A DNA stretch of 64,000 nucleotides from Romanomermis culicivorax (lineage: Eukaryota > Nematoda > Enoplea > Mermithida > Mermithidae), in contig CAWUHX010000148.1 of NCBI GenBank assembly GCA_963922205.1, positions 496,001-560,000 on the forward strand, in the 5' to 3' direction. Position 1 is the first letter of the stretch, and every line of letters starts with the position of its first letter. The notes beneath the pieces were generated by a model. It had not been told where the DNA came from, made no database searches, and saw only the letters and a list, made by a program, of their open reading frames with translations. Made by a program: the position numbers and the translations under genes. Below are positions 34,389 to 46,700 of the stretch, piece after piece.

Positions 34389-34729
34389 TCAATGCCTAAG
34401 CCGCCGCTTGGCCGCCGGATTGGTCGACAAACACCGGACGCACCGGATTTCTATGGGCCATTTGGGCGCGTAGGCCGTCACCTGTTCCCCGGACGACGAA
34501 TGGCAGCTGATTTGGCGGTCGAACGACAAACGGCACAAACCGTCCGGCTGGGCGTCCAAATCGTCCGGCTCGCGAACCGGCGCGAATTGAGCCAAAATGC
34601 AGCCCCGCAAGTAACAGCTGCGGGCGCATTGGGAGACGGACCTGGAGAAAGTGACGTTCTCCCAGACGCGGACGCCGTGCAACATGCGCGGTTCCAATTG
34701 AGACACTTGGTAGTGGATGAGGCAGCTAT
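34389..34729 (-). other. PAN domain 6 exon and C terminus
   Basis: It opens at TTCTCCAG|AT. The pattern is SCLIHYQV, QCARSCYLRGC, GLCRLSF, ISC and RCVRC, ending in a basic tail (AAKRRLRH) and TGA. The exon is strikingly GC-rich compared with its surroundings. Confidence 0.9.
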
Positions 34730-37700
34730 CTGGAGAAAAATTAAACGACGATTTTTCGGCACCGAACTATTACAAACTAATCTCATTTAATTGATCTTTC
34801 TTCGGAACCCTTGATCTGACGTCTCTAACAATAAACTGGTAATAAAGTTCAATTCATCAAATACCTTAATTACAGTATACTGCACCTGCAATAGACCGCT
34901 TGGATTCCTTATATACCCCTATTCAAGCTGAAACTGAAGAATTTTGGAAATAGTTCCACGAATTTCCGGGTTCTCGAAAACTTGAACTTTATAACAAAAG
35001 GGTTTTTATGCTTCTTGCATTATTGATTTTCATCATCTGCAAATATCAATTCAATTCTTAGCTGAAAATCAATATCTTCATGGGAGAGTATTTCAGAATA
35101 ACCAGACCAAACACTTGAGCTTAGACTAATAAGAAATAAGAAGTGTTGAAAAGTTTTTTGATTTTCTAATGAAGAAGTAGTTTTAGATTCAAACTGAAAT
35201 TTGATCAGAGGATTGCACATACAAGCCCTTGCATATCAATGTTTTGAGGAAAAGTTAGTTTTTCTACGAAGATGTACTTCATGGTGAATATGATCATGTT
35301 TTAACGATATTTACGGTTTTATAGCCCGAGTATCAGCCGTGTAGAATTTTTGCTGCAATTTTCTGAGTTACATGTGATATAGAATTTTCTGAGCCCACTT
35401 AATTGAATGACATTTTTTTGAAGAAAAACTTCTATATTAAAAGCTTTGTGTGAACAATTTCGGTCACAACGCTAATTTCTGTCACTTTCGAATTTACAAG
35501 CAAACAGACTGTAAATGTTATATCAGAAGTTTAATATAAATATATGAAGTTAGGCTTTTGAAAAAAGGAAGTATATTTCCCCTAGGTCAATCTTAACCGT
35601 AAGCACTTTGGTAAGCTTACCTCCGTTCACTGCCTGAACCGTCGCCGTTACCGGTTCTGGCCTGTTACTGTGCCCTGAAAGGAAAGAGCTTGTACATGAT
35701 AAGTCAATGGCCGTTATATGACTCTTCTGGATGAGATGTGTTGGGCTCTGTTTACAACTGTAAGGCACTACTCTGGAGTAAAAATAAATGCCGAAAATTT
35801 AGATACAGTTAGAAGTCGAAAACGTTTGATGCTATCACCACTAGACTCACCACGTTTGGAACTCGGATTGAGGTGCTCCCATACACTAGTCATAAGCTAT
35901 ATTCTATTTTTTCCAAGTGAGCCTCGGAAACAAAAAAAAATGCTCATGCAAATAAACAAAATGCGTACGTGGCCGTCATTCTTCTCAGATTGGCTGTAGC
36001 AGTTTGAAATACAACATGGAAAAAGAAACGTTTAGCTCCCGATACATACGAATTCCTTAAGAAATCTTTGCATTTCGAGGTTCATGTGAAATTAAATGGA
36101 CTATAGAACTAAACCCAAGTTCACTACGTTTTGTGGTAGACGACTGTTGATCGCATTATACTCTATCCATGTTCAACTGAGGCTCGGAACACAAAAAAAT
36201 CAAAAGAAATTCGTGAATAGGAGATGACCATGCATTTCAAGCTAACCTTTTTCCAAGTTGTAGTCCCGAATCCTACAGTCAATCTGAGAATAAAAAGTAG
36301 CCGCGTACGTTCATTATTTGCATGAACACATGTTTTCTTTCTGGGGCTCATTTAGAAAAAATGAACTATAGTAATTTGCTTTTTATAAACTGTGAAAGAA
36401 TAAAAAAGCGTTCGTTGCCTTGAAAAAATATCTGATAGAAAACTTTTCAATTAAGGTCATGGGTGCACGTTTGGATCATGCTCAAACTCACTCACAAAAT
36501 GGTCGAAATGTTGCAGCTTCATCAATCAAGTGTTATGAGTGATGATAAAATTACAGGAATGTGAAAAGTTCCAAATTGCCACGCCATACTATTTTGATGT
36601 ACTGTACCAGAATGTACCTGAACTTGTCGTTTGCTTCAATCTCTCCCGAGCACTAATTTCTCGGATTCTATCGATCAGCTGCACGATATCAAAATCGTCC
36701 AATTGTTTTAACAATGCTGAAAATGTCCTCAGTTTAGTGTCATTACCATAATTGGTTAGCCGCAACGTTTCTAACGATTCCACCAATTCACCAGAATCTA
36801 AAAGTGAAAGACAAACGACATGGTAAAAAATCAGGATTGCTATGCGTAAGCGATAAGCGTAATTTTAGGCAACATTGATAAGCAACCATAAGGAATAGAC
36901 AGTTACAGTCAGATTTGACCAAAACCAGTGCGTACCTGAATAATCTTCATCGCTGGCCAATTGTTTCAGTGCTTCAATAATGTCACTCAAGAGATCATTT
37001 TCGTTGGGCAGCGTAGTTCTACGGGAAGGGCCGTTATCTGCAACTGCAGCTATGTTGGACTGATTTATGGTCGGTGGTTTGATCAATTTCGGCAACAAAT
37101 CTTTCGGTGCTCAAAGAAATAATAAACGTATAGAAAACTATCGTGTGATTTCCTGTAGTCTTTTTACTGCAGCTTATGCATTGAGCCAAAAACGGCTTCC
37201 TAGAAATGACGCTGCTCAGGGCGGTCGTTGTTCCGCAAGTGTCGTTTTTGGAACCGTAGGCGAAAAAGCACACATGTTCTTGGGAGCCTAACTTAGGCCA
37301 ATAAGTGACAGATGAACACCCGTCTAAATAGCATTGAGCGGCGCATTGCATGACATCGACCCCGACGGTACGGTTGACGTAGTTGAAGTTGAGTCTGGGG
37401 TTCACTTGGTGCACTTCCAACGTTATAGTGCAGTCTGAAAATGGTTTCACGCATAATACACATTTGCATAAATGTACTTATCCATGAAAAATCACCTGAT
37501 CTTAGGAATTAAGAAACTGAACGAATTGATTTTTTCGTCGACATTGTGATATATGAGAATTTTGAAAAACATGTGTGACTCGTCAAAAATCACACCCCAT
37601 AAATCAAGTTTCACATTACAATATTCAAGATGTCGACGAAAAAATCAATTTACGCATACGCTATTTCAAGATTTCACACATTTAAAGATTTCACATACAT

Positions 37701-40700
37701 TAATTTACAACATTTATGTAATTTTTGCTCTAAACATAGGTCCATGGGCGAGAATCATTAGTGTAAAGCTACTTTGGTAAATTGAGTCAATGAATGCATC
37801 AACACATTGATAAGTCTACACAAGGGACGAAAACTGTTGGCTGACAAAGTACTCATCTATGCGTCTTGAATTCGAATTGTTGTTGTCACATAATTTCTTA
37901 CAAACACGGAATTATGTTTCATATATCACAAGACTAATTTAAAACAGATGTCTGTGGCTCATGGGCAACTTAGTTAAATGTGTACTTACTGTGCGTAGAC
38001 AACGATCCATCATTTCCCAATGTGAACAACTGTGGTCCACTCCATGACCTCACGGTCACGGATTTTCCCACTACATCGGATGTTGTCGTCCTCGTTTCGT
38101 CTCGGTTATCAAGCACTTCTTTATTTAATCTCGGCTTTTCAGCTGCGGCAGCTTCCTGCGGTTCATTTATTCGAGCTGCTCGGGCGCCGTAGGGTATAGG
38201 CGGTGGGGTAACAGCTGCAGTAGTCGACGCAGCTGCGGGCGAAGTCACTGCGGCAGATATTACTGCTGTAGAAAGAGTTGGTTGCGTAGCTGCAGTGGTT
38301 TCCGCTTGTGGTGATGCACTTTGGATGACAGGTGTTGTCTGGACGGTTGTTTGACTTGCAATACTGGTTGCTTCTGGTGGTTTCACGCTAGGTGGGCCCG
38401 TTTGCGTACCTCCGTAAGGTACTGGTAGATTGGTAGGCGCAGTTTCTGTGGGCGGAGCTGCTGGAGTACCCGTGGTCAGTATTAGAGTAGTCTGCGGTGC
38501 TGTTGGTACACTTACAGGCGCTGTAGTTTCCACGACGATGATAACTGGCCCAGATGCAGCAGTCGTTGGAGGTGGTGCTGGTGCTGATGTGGCTGCCGGA
38601 GCTGCAGTCGTTGTGACAACCTGCACTGGACTTGTTTGTCCAGTTTGGGCGCCACTTGTAGCTGCTGGTTGACCGTACGGATTGGCCGGTTCTGTTGGGG
38701 CTGGAGGTATAGCTTCAGTTGGTGAAGGTACAGTAGCTACAGTCTGCTCTTCTGTAGCAGGCTCAGTTGCTACCGTTTGAATCGGCTCGATTTGTGGAGT
38801 TATTGATGCGGGAAAAGTTCCCACTGTCACTGGTCCACTGGTCACTGGCACAACGGGTTCCGTCTGAGCAGTTGCTTCTGTTTGAGCTTCAGTTAGACTC
38901 GTTGCAGGAGCTTCAGTCTGGAAAGTACCAGGTGCGATAGTTGTTGCTGCTGCAGCAGGTGATGACGGATTGACTGGTGCCGGATAAGCAGACGGAGTTT
39001 CTGCTGTTGGTCCGCTAGTTGCTGGTTGTGTAGGTGGTGGTGCTGGCGGGCTAGTTTGGAGAGGTCCAGCAGCAGTTGTCTGAGTTTCAGTTGCAGCTGT
39101 TTCGAGACCTTGTGTTGCTGATGTTCCAACTTCGGTCGCAGTTTCAGTAACCTCTGTACCTGCTGTGACTGGTGCAGCACTAGTTCCAGGAACTACAGAT
39201 TGTGGGTAACCAGCTGGCGCAGTTACAGGTGGAGCTGCGGTACCACTAGTTCCAGCAGGTTGCGTTCCAATCTCTGTCTGTATTGTAGGGTTGGGAGCTT
39301 CAGTTTGAGCGGTCTGTGCTGCTGAAGTCTGCTGTTCAGTGATAGGAATTAGTTGTACGGCCGTAGTTGTGATAGCTGCCGTAGCCTCGGTTATGATCAA
39401 AACACCGGTTGCGATTTGACCGCCTTCTGTTGCCACAGTTTCGGGCAGAGGCGTAGCTGCTCCTGAGGTTTCAATAAGTGGAGGAATGGACCCCTCCGTC
39501 GGTGGTGTCGCCTCTGTGTTGGCGGGCCCACTGGACTGTGTCACAACTTCCGTGGCTACCGTATTGATTTCCGTTGGAGGTGGTGCTGGAGCTTCAGTTA
39601 CTGGAACTCCATATCCACCACCTGCTGGTGGAGCGGCTGCATTGAAAGCAATCGATTTCTCCAGTGCCTTGGCGATCGGTGGGTTTGTACCTTTCAGTTG
39701 GGCTAATGCTTCTGACTTTTCAGCAAAAGACTCTGAAAGAGACAGTCTTTTGATTTTGTAGCAAGTTCAAACGAGATATTGGGGTTCAGAAAACGTTTTA
39801 GATCGGGGTTCAGAAAAGTTTTAGATCAATAGTGTGGCTAACATTGGAGTAAAAGGCACCCCTCTAATCCTCTACTTACTGCAAACTATGCATTGAATCA
39901 ACGTCGTAGTGCTCTTGTCCACTTCGTTCGTTAACTCCAGGGCGTTTCTGGTACAAAATTCTTCACTGTGAAAGGACAATAAACACCGACTGTTGGTTCC
40001 TTTGACCGCAGTAGACAAAAAAGTAGCGCCGGAACACTTGCGATCTCTGCACTCACGGGCGCATTCGAGTAAGGTTTTATTACCCATGTCGTCCATTTGC
40101 GGAACCATTTCTTCGATGTGAGATTTCGAAGCCAAAAATGATAGAGTAGCTCGACATGCTGGGAAAATTAACAATTGCATTACTTTGAGTATTTTTGATG
40201 GTGTGTCCGAATAAATGTTCACATTCATCAAGAAGTAGTCAATGAAACAAAGGAAAATAAATTTAAAAATACACAGAAAAACAAACTTACTGACTGATTG
40301 TTTGGTTTCTTTTTCTTGGTTTTCCACAGTAGTATTTGTCAAAGTATCTGAAATTCGATAAATAATAGATGATTCACAAATCGACACTAGTTTAATTCAT
40401 TTCAAATCGAGATACTTCCCATCAAGCCTTCATGAAAATGATGTAATTTTGGTACAAAAGGAGGCAGAACTTTGGTTTTTAACCCGAAACAAAATCAAAC
40501 GGGAGTCCCTCCAGGAATCACAAAAAATTCGAGATCTTAAATGCTTCAAAAAATACGCATCACAGGTTTCGACTTATTTTCTATCGAGAAGTTCATGCAT
40601 TGGCTTCATCCAGGACTTGCATTCAGTTTGAGTGCATATATGTCAATGATCGAATAAAAATAACTATAGCCCATATTTTCAAATGAGATTCGAAACATAG

Positions 40701-43700
40701 AGAAATAATTTTGTAGATGAGAAATCCGGAATGCACGTGAATTTATTTTTTAATGATGAGCTATAGTCAATAAGGTGTCAGCAAATGTTGGTTACTTTTT
40801 CTCTGTCTAAGCAGCTTTTAGCGCTTTAGCTTCAGGTCTCGCTTAGAAAACATAGGGCATAGAAATAATTCCTAAAATTTTAAAGTTGTAAAACATTATT
40901 CAGAAAATAGACCTTCATCCAATACAGAGTGAGTCCATTGGAGCAAACCATGATCCCTATAAGTGGAAACAAAAGATGCGAGACAAATTATTGTGCAATT
41001 AGAACGCTTTGACTTCGAGTTAATAGAAGCACAAATTTTATTTGACTCGGAAAGAGAAAGCGATGTATGGACCAATCTGAGGCCCAAGGAATGTTTTATC
41101 ATTAGCCCGATATTGCTTCAACTATCAAATATATCTAAGTAAAGTTCTGCGAAAATACATTTGAGTAAGTTCAAACGATTTCAAAAGTAGTCATGCGATA
41201 CTTCATTGGTGAGATTATTGAACAAATATATGATTTGTATAGCTTCAGCCGTTTTGAATCAAGCTAAAAGTCTGGATTCATGACGTGCAACCTGTGTCAT
41301 TTTATGTAGCATTGGAGACTTTCGCTCATCACTGCGTCTAAATTGTAAAATAATTTTGAAAAATTACCCTGCACACATCATTTATTATTAAATTTCCTTA
41401 CTTTCACTTTCATCTATTTCTTGATGGACGACCGTCGCCTTTGTCACAAATTTTTCTTCTTTGTTGGCCTTATTGTCTCCAGCAGCCACCATTATCGATT
41501 TTTCTCCCGAAGTTTTTGTGGCCTCATTTCCGCAACTGATACAACTTATGGACCACGACGTCGAATTATTCATAGTGGAAAAATCGCTCGATTTGCCGCC
41601 TCCCTTCCTGTCGCACGTTCTAGGTTCTGTGCTCATGTGACAAAAAGCTTTAAAATTCCTGAGCAATGGGTCGGCCGTCGGCACGTAGATGGCCGAATTG
41701 CAGCGACCGCCGGCGATGGTCAAACATTTTTTGACGCATTGGTCGACGCTGCCCACCAAAGCCGTAACGTTGAATGACGAGTTGGCGTCGATGACGAATG
41801 GTTTAAAATTGAAGCTCAAATTTTCGCATCGAATTTTCGACTCGGCGTCATTGTCCGACGACGCAAAAACATCAACGAGGTCTGAAAATGTATCAAAACT
41901 GCATATTACAGTACACAAATGCTACGGCAGTTCTATGTGCGGAAAAAATTTTAGAAATAAACAATGTCTAGTGACATAAAATTCGTAAGATTCAAAGCTA
42001 TAGATCTAGTAATTTTTTTTATTTTGTCGAATAGATAATGACGCAAAAATATTTAATATTTCGACTGAAAATGAATGTCACAATAGGAGATGAAAGCCTG
42101 ACTAACAGTGGGAGTGTCCTGGATTTTAGTTTGATAGCACACTCTCACTTATGATTTTAAAAACTTATGCATACTTGAATATTTTGGTCCTTGGTTGAGG
42201 GTATAATTTTCGAAAAATTGATACAGATGGTCGCTATGGGATAATAGGAAAACATTGATCAGTGTCCGTTGTAGAAAAAACTTTTAGACGGTAAATTATT
42301 TGAAAACACATGACCACAGAATGTTGCATAGATCAGAATAGGTCACTTGGACTATCCTTGCGAATTTGGCGACATATGTACCTGCCTGTATTGCACATTT
42401 TGAGACTCGCTGACCCATTATATTTGTTATGCAGAGTGCCTGAGTGTCACAGTATGACCTGCGATCGCCTCATAACATTTCAGGGATGATGGATTCTGAA
42501 AGAGGCTCGCTTGATTTTTACATTAAAAAGTACACATTAAAAATATCGAATAGTAGATCAAGTAAAATGTGTTCCTAAGTGTATTCTACATTATGATCCG
42601 CTTTTAAGTTGCGAAAATGTTCGAGGAGCACAATGAAAGCCTGATCTAACTGGAATGTGATATCTAACATATCGATTGACTCATATGGTGCTCACGAAGT
42701 GTCGAATATGAGAACGTTATCAGCACATTCAAGTGATGGATGTTTTTCCGTGAAGGATGCTAATTGTTACTGTTTTTGTCATGTTTTTAGAATTGAACTG
42801 CTATGACAGTTCGCAGCTGCCCTAAAGTTCTTGTGGCTTTAATGAAGCTTCAAAGCAAACAGTTTTTGGAAATACATCTAACGATGCCCAAAATACAATA
42901 ACATACCCAATCATAGAAAAAATTGAAAATTCGCCAGGCTCTCTGAGGCATTCCATAACGAGTACAAGGCTCTTACCTGTCTCTTGAGATGATGACGTGG
43001 GCGCTACAAGACCTGATTGATTGATGAGATTTTTCGAACGTAAATTCAATTCGCCTAAAATGAGCAAGAAACATTAATAAATAAGACAGCAAAGTTGTGA
43101 TGCATCACTAAGTCATCTCCGAGACGACAGGTGCATTTAAAAATATTATACATCGTATAGTTATTTTGAATTTAAAAAATGCATTAAGTTTTCAGGGTCT
43201 GAATCAGGGTTTTCTTCTCCCGCAATCAAAAAGAAGCAAAGTTGTAGCCTGTTAGGAAACTAATCGTAAAAGAGCAAAGAAAATAGATGTCCCAAAGAAT
43301 TGAAAATGTTACATAATATACTTTTGGTTGACAATAATTGCTATAGTAAGTTTTTTCCATCCGTTCATGCAGATTCGCAACATTTTCTCTAGAGAATGAG
43401 TTTTAGAGCAATAATATCAACTCTATACGCCCTAATTGTACTAGAATAGCCAGTCTGGTTGAAAAGCTATGTTATTGTAGAAGGTGCTCCAGAAGCCGTA
43501 TGTTAACCCTAGCTAGTGATTCATCTAGCCTAGAAAATTTCTATTTTTAGCATAGTAGCGGCTAGTTAATATGCTGAAAGTCTAGATATGCTACCTTATT
43601 AAAACGTAGGGTGTGGGGCTATATGTTAAAAGATAGCAGCTGCTAAGTAGATGGTCCTATAGCACAAGTAAGGTTTCACAATACGACCACTAGATCTTGA

Positions 43701-46700
43701 TATACAAAATAGTCTTAGCCTATGAACTACGTGCTACTTAGATAGACATTTTCGTAGATAGATTAAGCACGAGCTGTGTCGTCATGCAGCAAGAAATAAT
43801 GTAGCCAAACTTTAACCACTCATAACCTCGTCAAAAATGGAAGCACACCATTTAAATCGTATTTTTGACTACATCTCAACGAGATTTATCGATCAACATT
43901 CAATTTGTTGCCTTTTGCATGCGATTCTTGCCGGCTTTAAAAATGCACTATTCAGCCTGACTCAAACACCAATCTGGGTGAGGTAAAACCACAAAATTCA
44001 CTATTTGCATGGGGTCAGAAAATCACATATGGAAATAATTGAAACTTAAATGTGATTTCGGCTTGCATAATATACAAAAACCTAGACCTACGACCTACAT
44101 TTGATGCATGAAATTTGTAAAAGTCGATCTTTGGCTTCGAAACGCATAAACATCCTCTTGTTGTCCGAACATTGCTCCTTTTCGTCGAAGAAGAAGGTGC
44201 AAGTGCCGTTCTGGTGCGGTAAAAAGGGCGGTTGCCGCGAGAATAATGCCCGGACACAACCCCTACCGTAACACATTTTTGCGCAATGTTCCACCGATTT
44301 GGACATAGCAGTCGTCATAAATTTCGTCTCCAGATCGTTTAAATTGGGGGCTTGGATTTGGAAAATCAGATCATGGTTGCAGGCTAGAAAATAATGTGGT
44401 CAAAAAAAGGAAACGCATTTTTTGTCAGCAAAATGTGACTCAGAATACTAGTTTGAAAATTTCGTTGAATTATCGTAGTTTTTTCTTCCTTATTGACGTA
44501 AGAATAGCCTTAGCTCTGAATGCCTCATTGGTTAGTTTAGTCAGAGAATAAAAAGCTTGTCCACAGGACGAGAAATTTCAGCTAATGTGGTTACTGCTAG
44601 CAATCTTTTCTGAACAGTCATCTCTCCAACTGAAAAAAGTTATCTGGTATAAGAGGAAGATTACCTTTTTCACCTTTAGTGCTCAACGATTTGGGCTTCG
44701 GTTTACTTTCCACGATTTCCACTTTTTCTTTGAATGCCAAATCGGGCGTTGGGGCGACGCGGAGGTTTGCTAAATTTATTTTGCATGAATTGCATGTTAA
44801 TTGATTGAAGACTTGAGCTTCTGATAATTTTACCTAATTTGGATTCCGTAACTTTTTTATCTTGATCATCGTCGCCCGTCGAACTTTTTTTGGCGGCGGG
44901 TTTTTGGGTAGTTTTAACGATCAAAACTTTCGGTTTTTGCGACGGACTATTGACTGCCGTGGTCAACATTTTAGTAGATTTTCCTTTGTCGGCTAGGGAA
45001 TGGTGATCCATTTTCAGAAAACAAACTACACCAGGGCCCGGTCGCACAAGCATCTCCTTCCCTTCGGCCAGAGGTTCCCTTCGACCAGATCAGCTCCATC
45101 AGTTTTTTCAATTCGAATTTTCCTTTCGAGTTTCAAGAAGTTCCTCTTGCTTACTGAGTTATTCCTCGTCTGAAGTTGGTTGGAGGGACCCATTTTGCAA
45201 AGGGGATGTTTGTGCAACTGGGCCAAAAACTTCATGGGGGCTTACTTGATGGGGAACTGTTTTTATTTTCTCGCGAGTGAGAATCATTTTTCGAAGTTTC
45301 TATCGATTTTCCGGTTTTGGACTTTGATCCTCTCCTCGGGAATTCCACTGTAGAACCAGCTGAACATGTAAGTAATTTTAAAAGATTGCTCAAGGAGCTG
45401 TTGTTGAATTCGGATACATATACTCTTTATCTTGCATGTAATTGAGACCCCCTCCCTGAAATCGTCTATGAAAGGGTGACCCCTAAGATTTGCCAATCAT
45501 ATGGCTGAAATCGTCTAGCCATAGGAACCCCATCTTTTAGGTCGACAAAAAAACTGAAAAATATTAATTTTTTTGGTAGAAAATGATCGTTATTTAACAA
45601 AATAACGGTCGAAAACGTCAATTTTTCAGCATTTCACGCCATAAATACATATTTATGTGATTGTCAAGACAAAAATTACTATTTTTGAACCATTTTTCGG
45701 AATTTAAGGCGCAAAAATAAAAAAAAATTCCCCTCACTGACCTCCTAAAATTTAAGGCCATGATGACCTAGAAATAGGTCGCATCACCCGCCTCATACCT
45801 CGAAGCTCTATTACATGTGTGCCCTTCATCGCTGCATATATTCTATTATTACTGTAGCTGATGCCCCCTTTCTATGCACAACTTTCACTGCGTCCGAAAA
45901 AAACCAGATCATGCCAAGTAACCTCTGTATACAAAATCATGTTACAGTTTCGTGAACTGTTTTTTGTTATTGTTACGTTTTATGATGATGTCAGCAAGAC
46001 AGGAAACATCATGGGTAAAACTTTTTTGGTCCAGCTTAAGCTTAAGAAGACTTCGTTTTCGGTCAATGTTGGCCCTTGAAGCAAAACCAGACATCATTGG
46101 CTCTGATTTCTTATACCATAATCAAAGCAGAAACTAAGTTGCTCCCGAGCGTATTATTTTATCAAAATTCAAGAATTGTCGGATGGCTGCTTGACTGGTG
46201 TCATAAATATCCTAACGGGTATGTATCAGTGCATAAGATATAAAACTTTTGATCATTCCTCATTGATCACAGACTTGTTTCTTTTGTGGCCTCTTGTGGA
46301 TAGTGTACTTGTCAAATTCAACATGATAAAAAGCTATTGATATATGGAATGTGATCGAAAAGTCATGAAATAAAGGACAAAAAAGAGGTAGTTCCATGTT
46401 TCTACTGAATTTAGTATCAAAAACTACGATATTCGAAATAGACGACGAATTCCCATTTTTAAGTTATGCTTGCTGATTCACTTGCAACCACGAAAAAAGT
46501 GTCAACCGTTTTGAAAATTCACTGAACTATTGCTCACTCAAAAAAAGTCATCAAATCTGCCGGAGTAGAAAATTATTCTACAACTGATCTTAAAATTTTC
46601 TAATTAACCCTAATTTCGTGCCCATAGTCATCGAAAGATTCTAGTTTTGTTTTATTTATAAAACGACTTCAATTTGACGATTCACCCATTCAGCAGCGCT

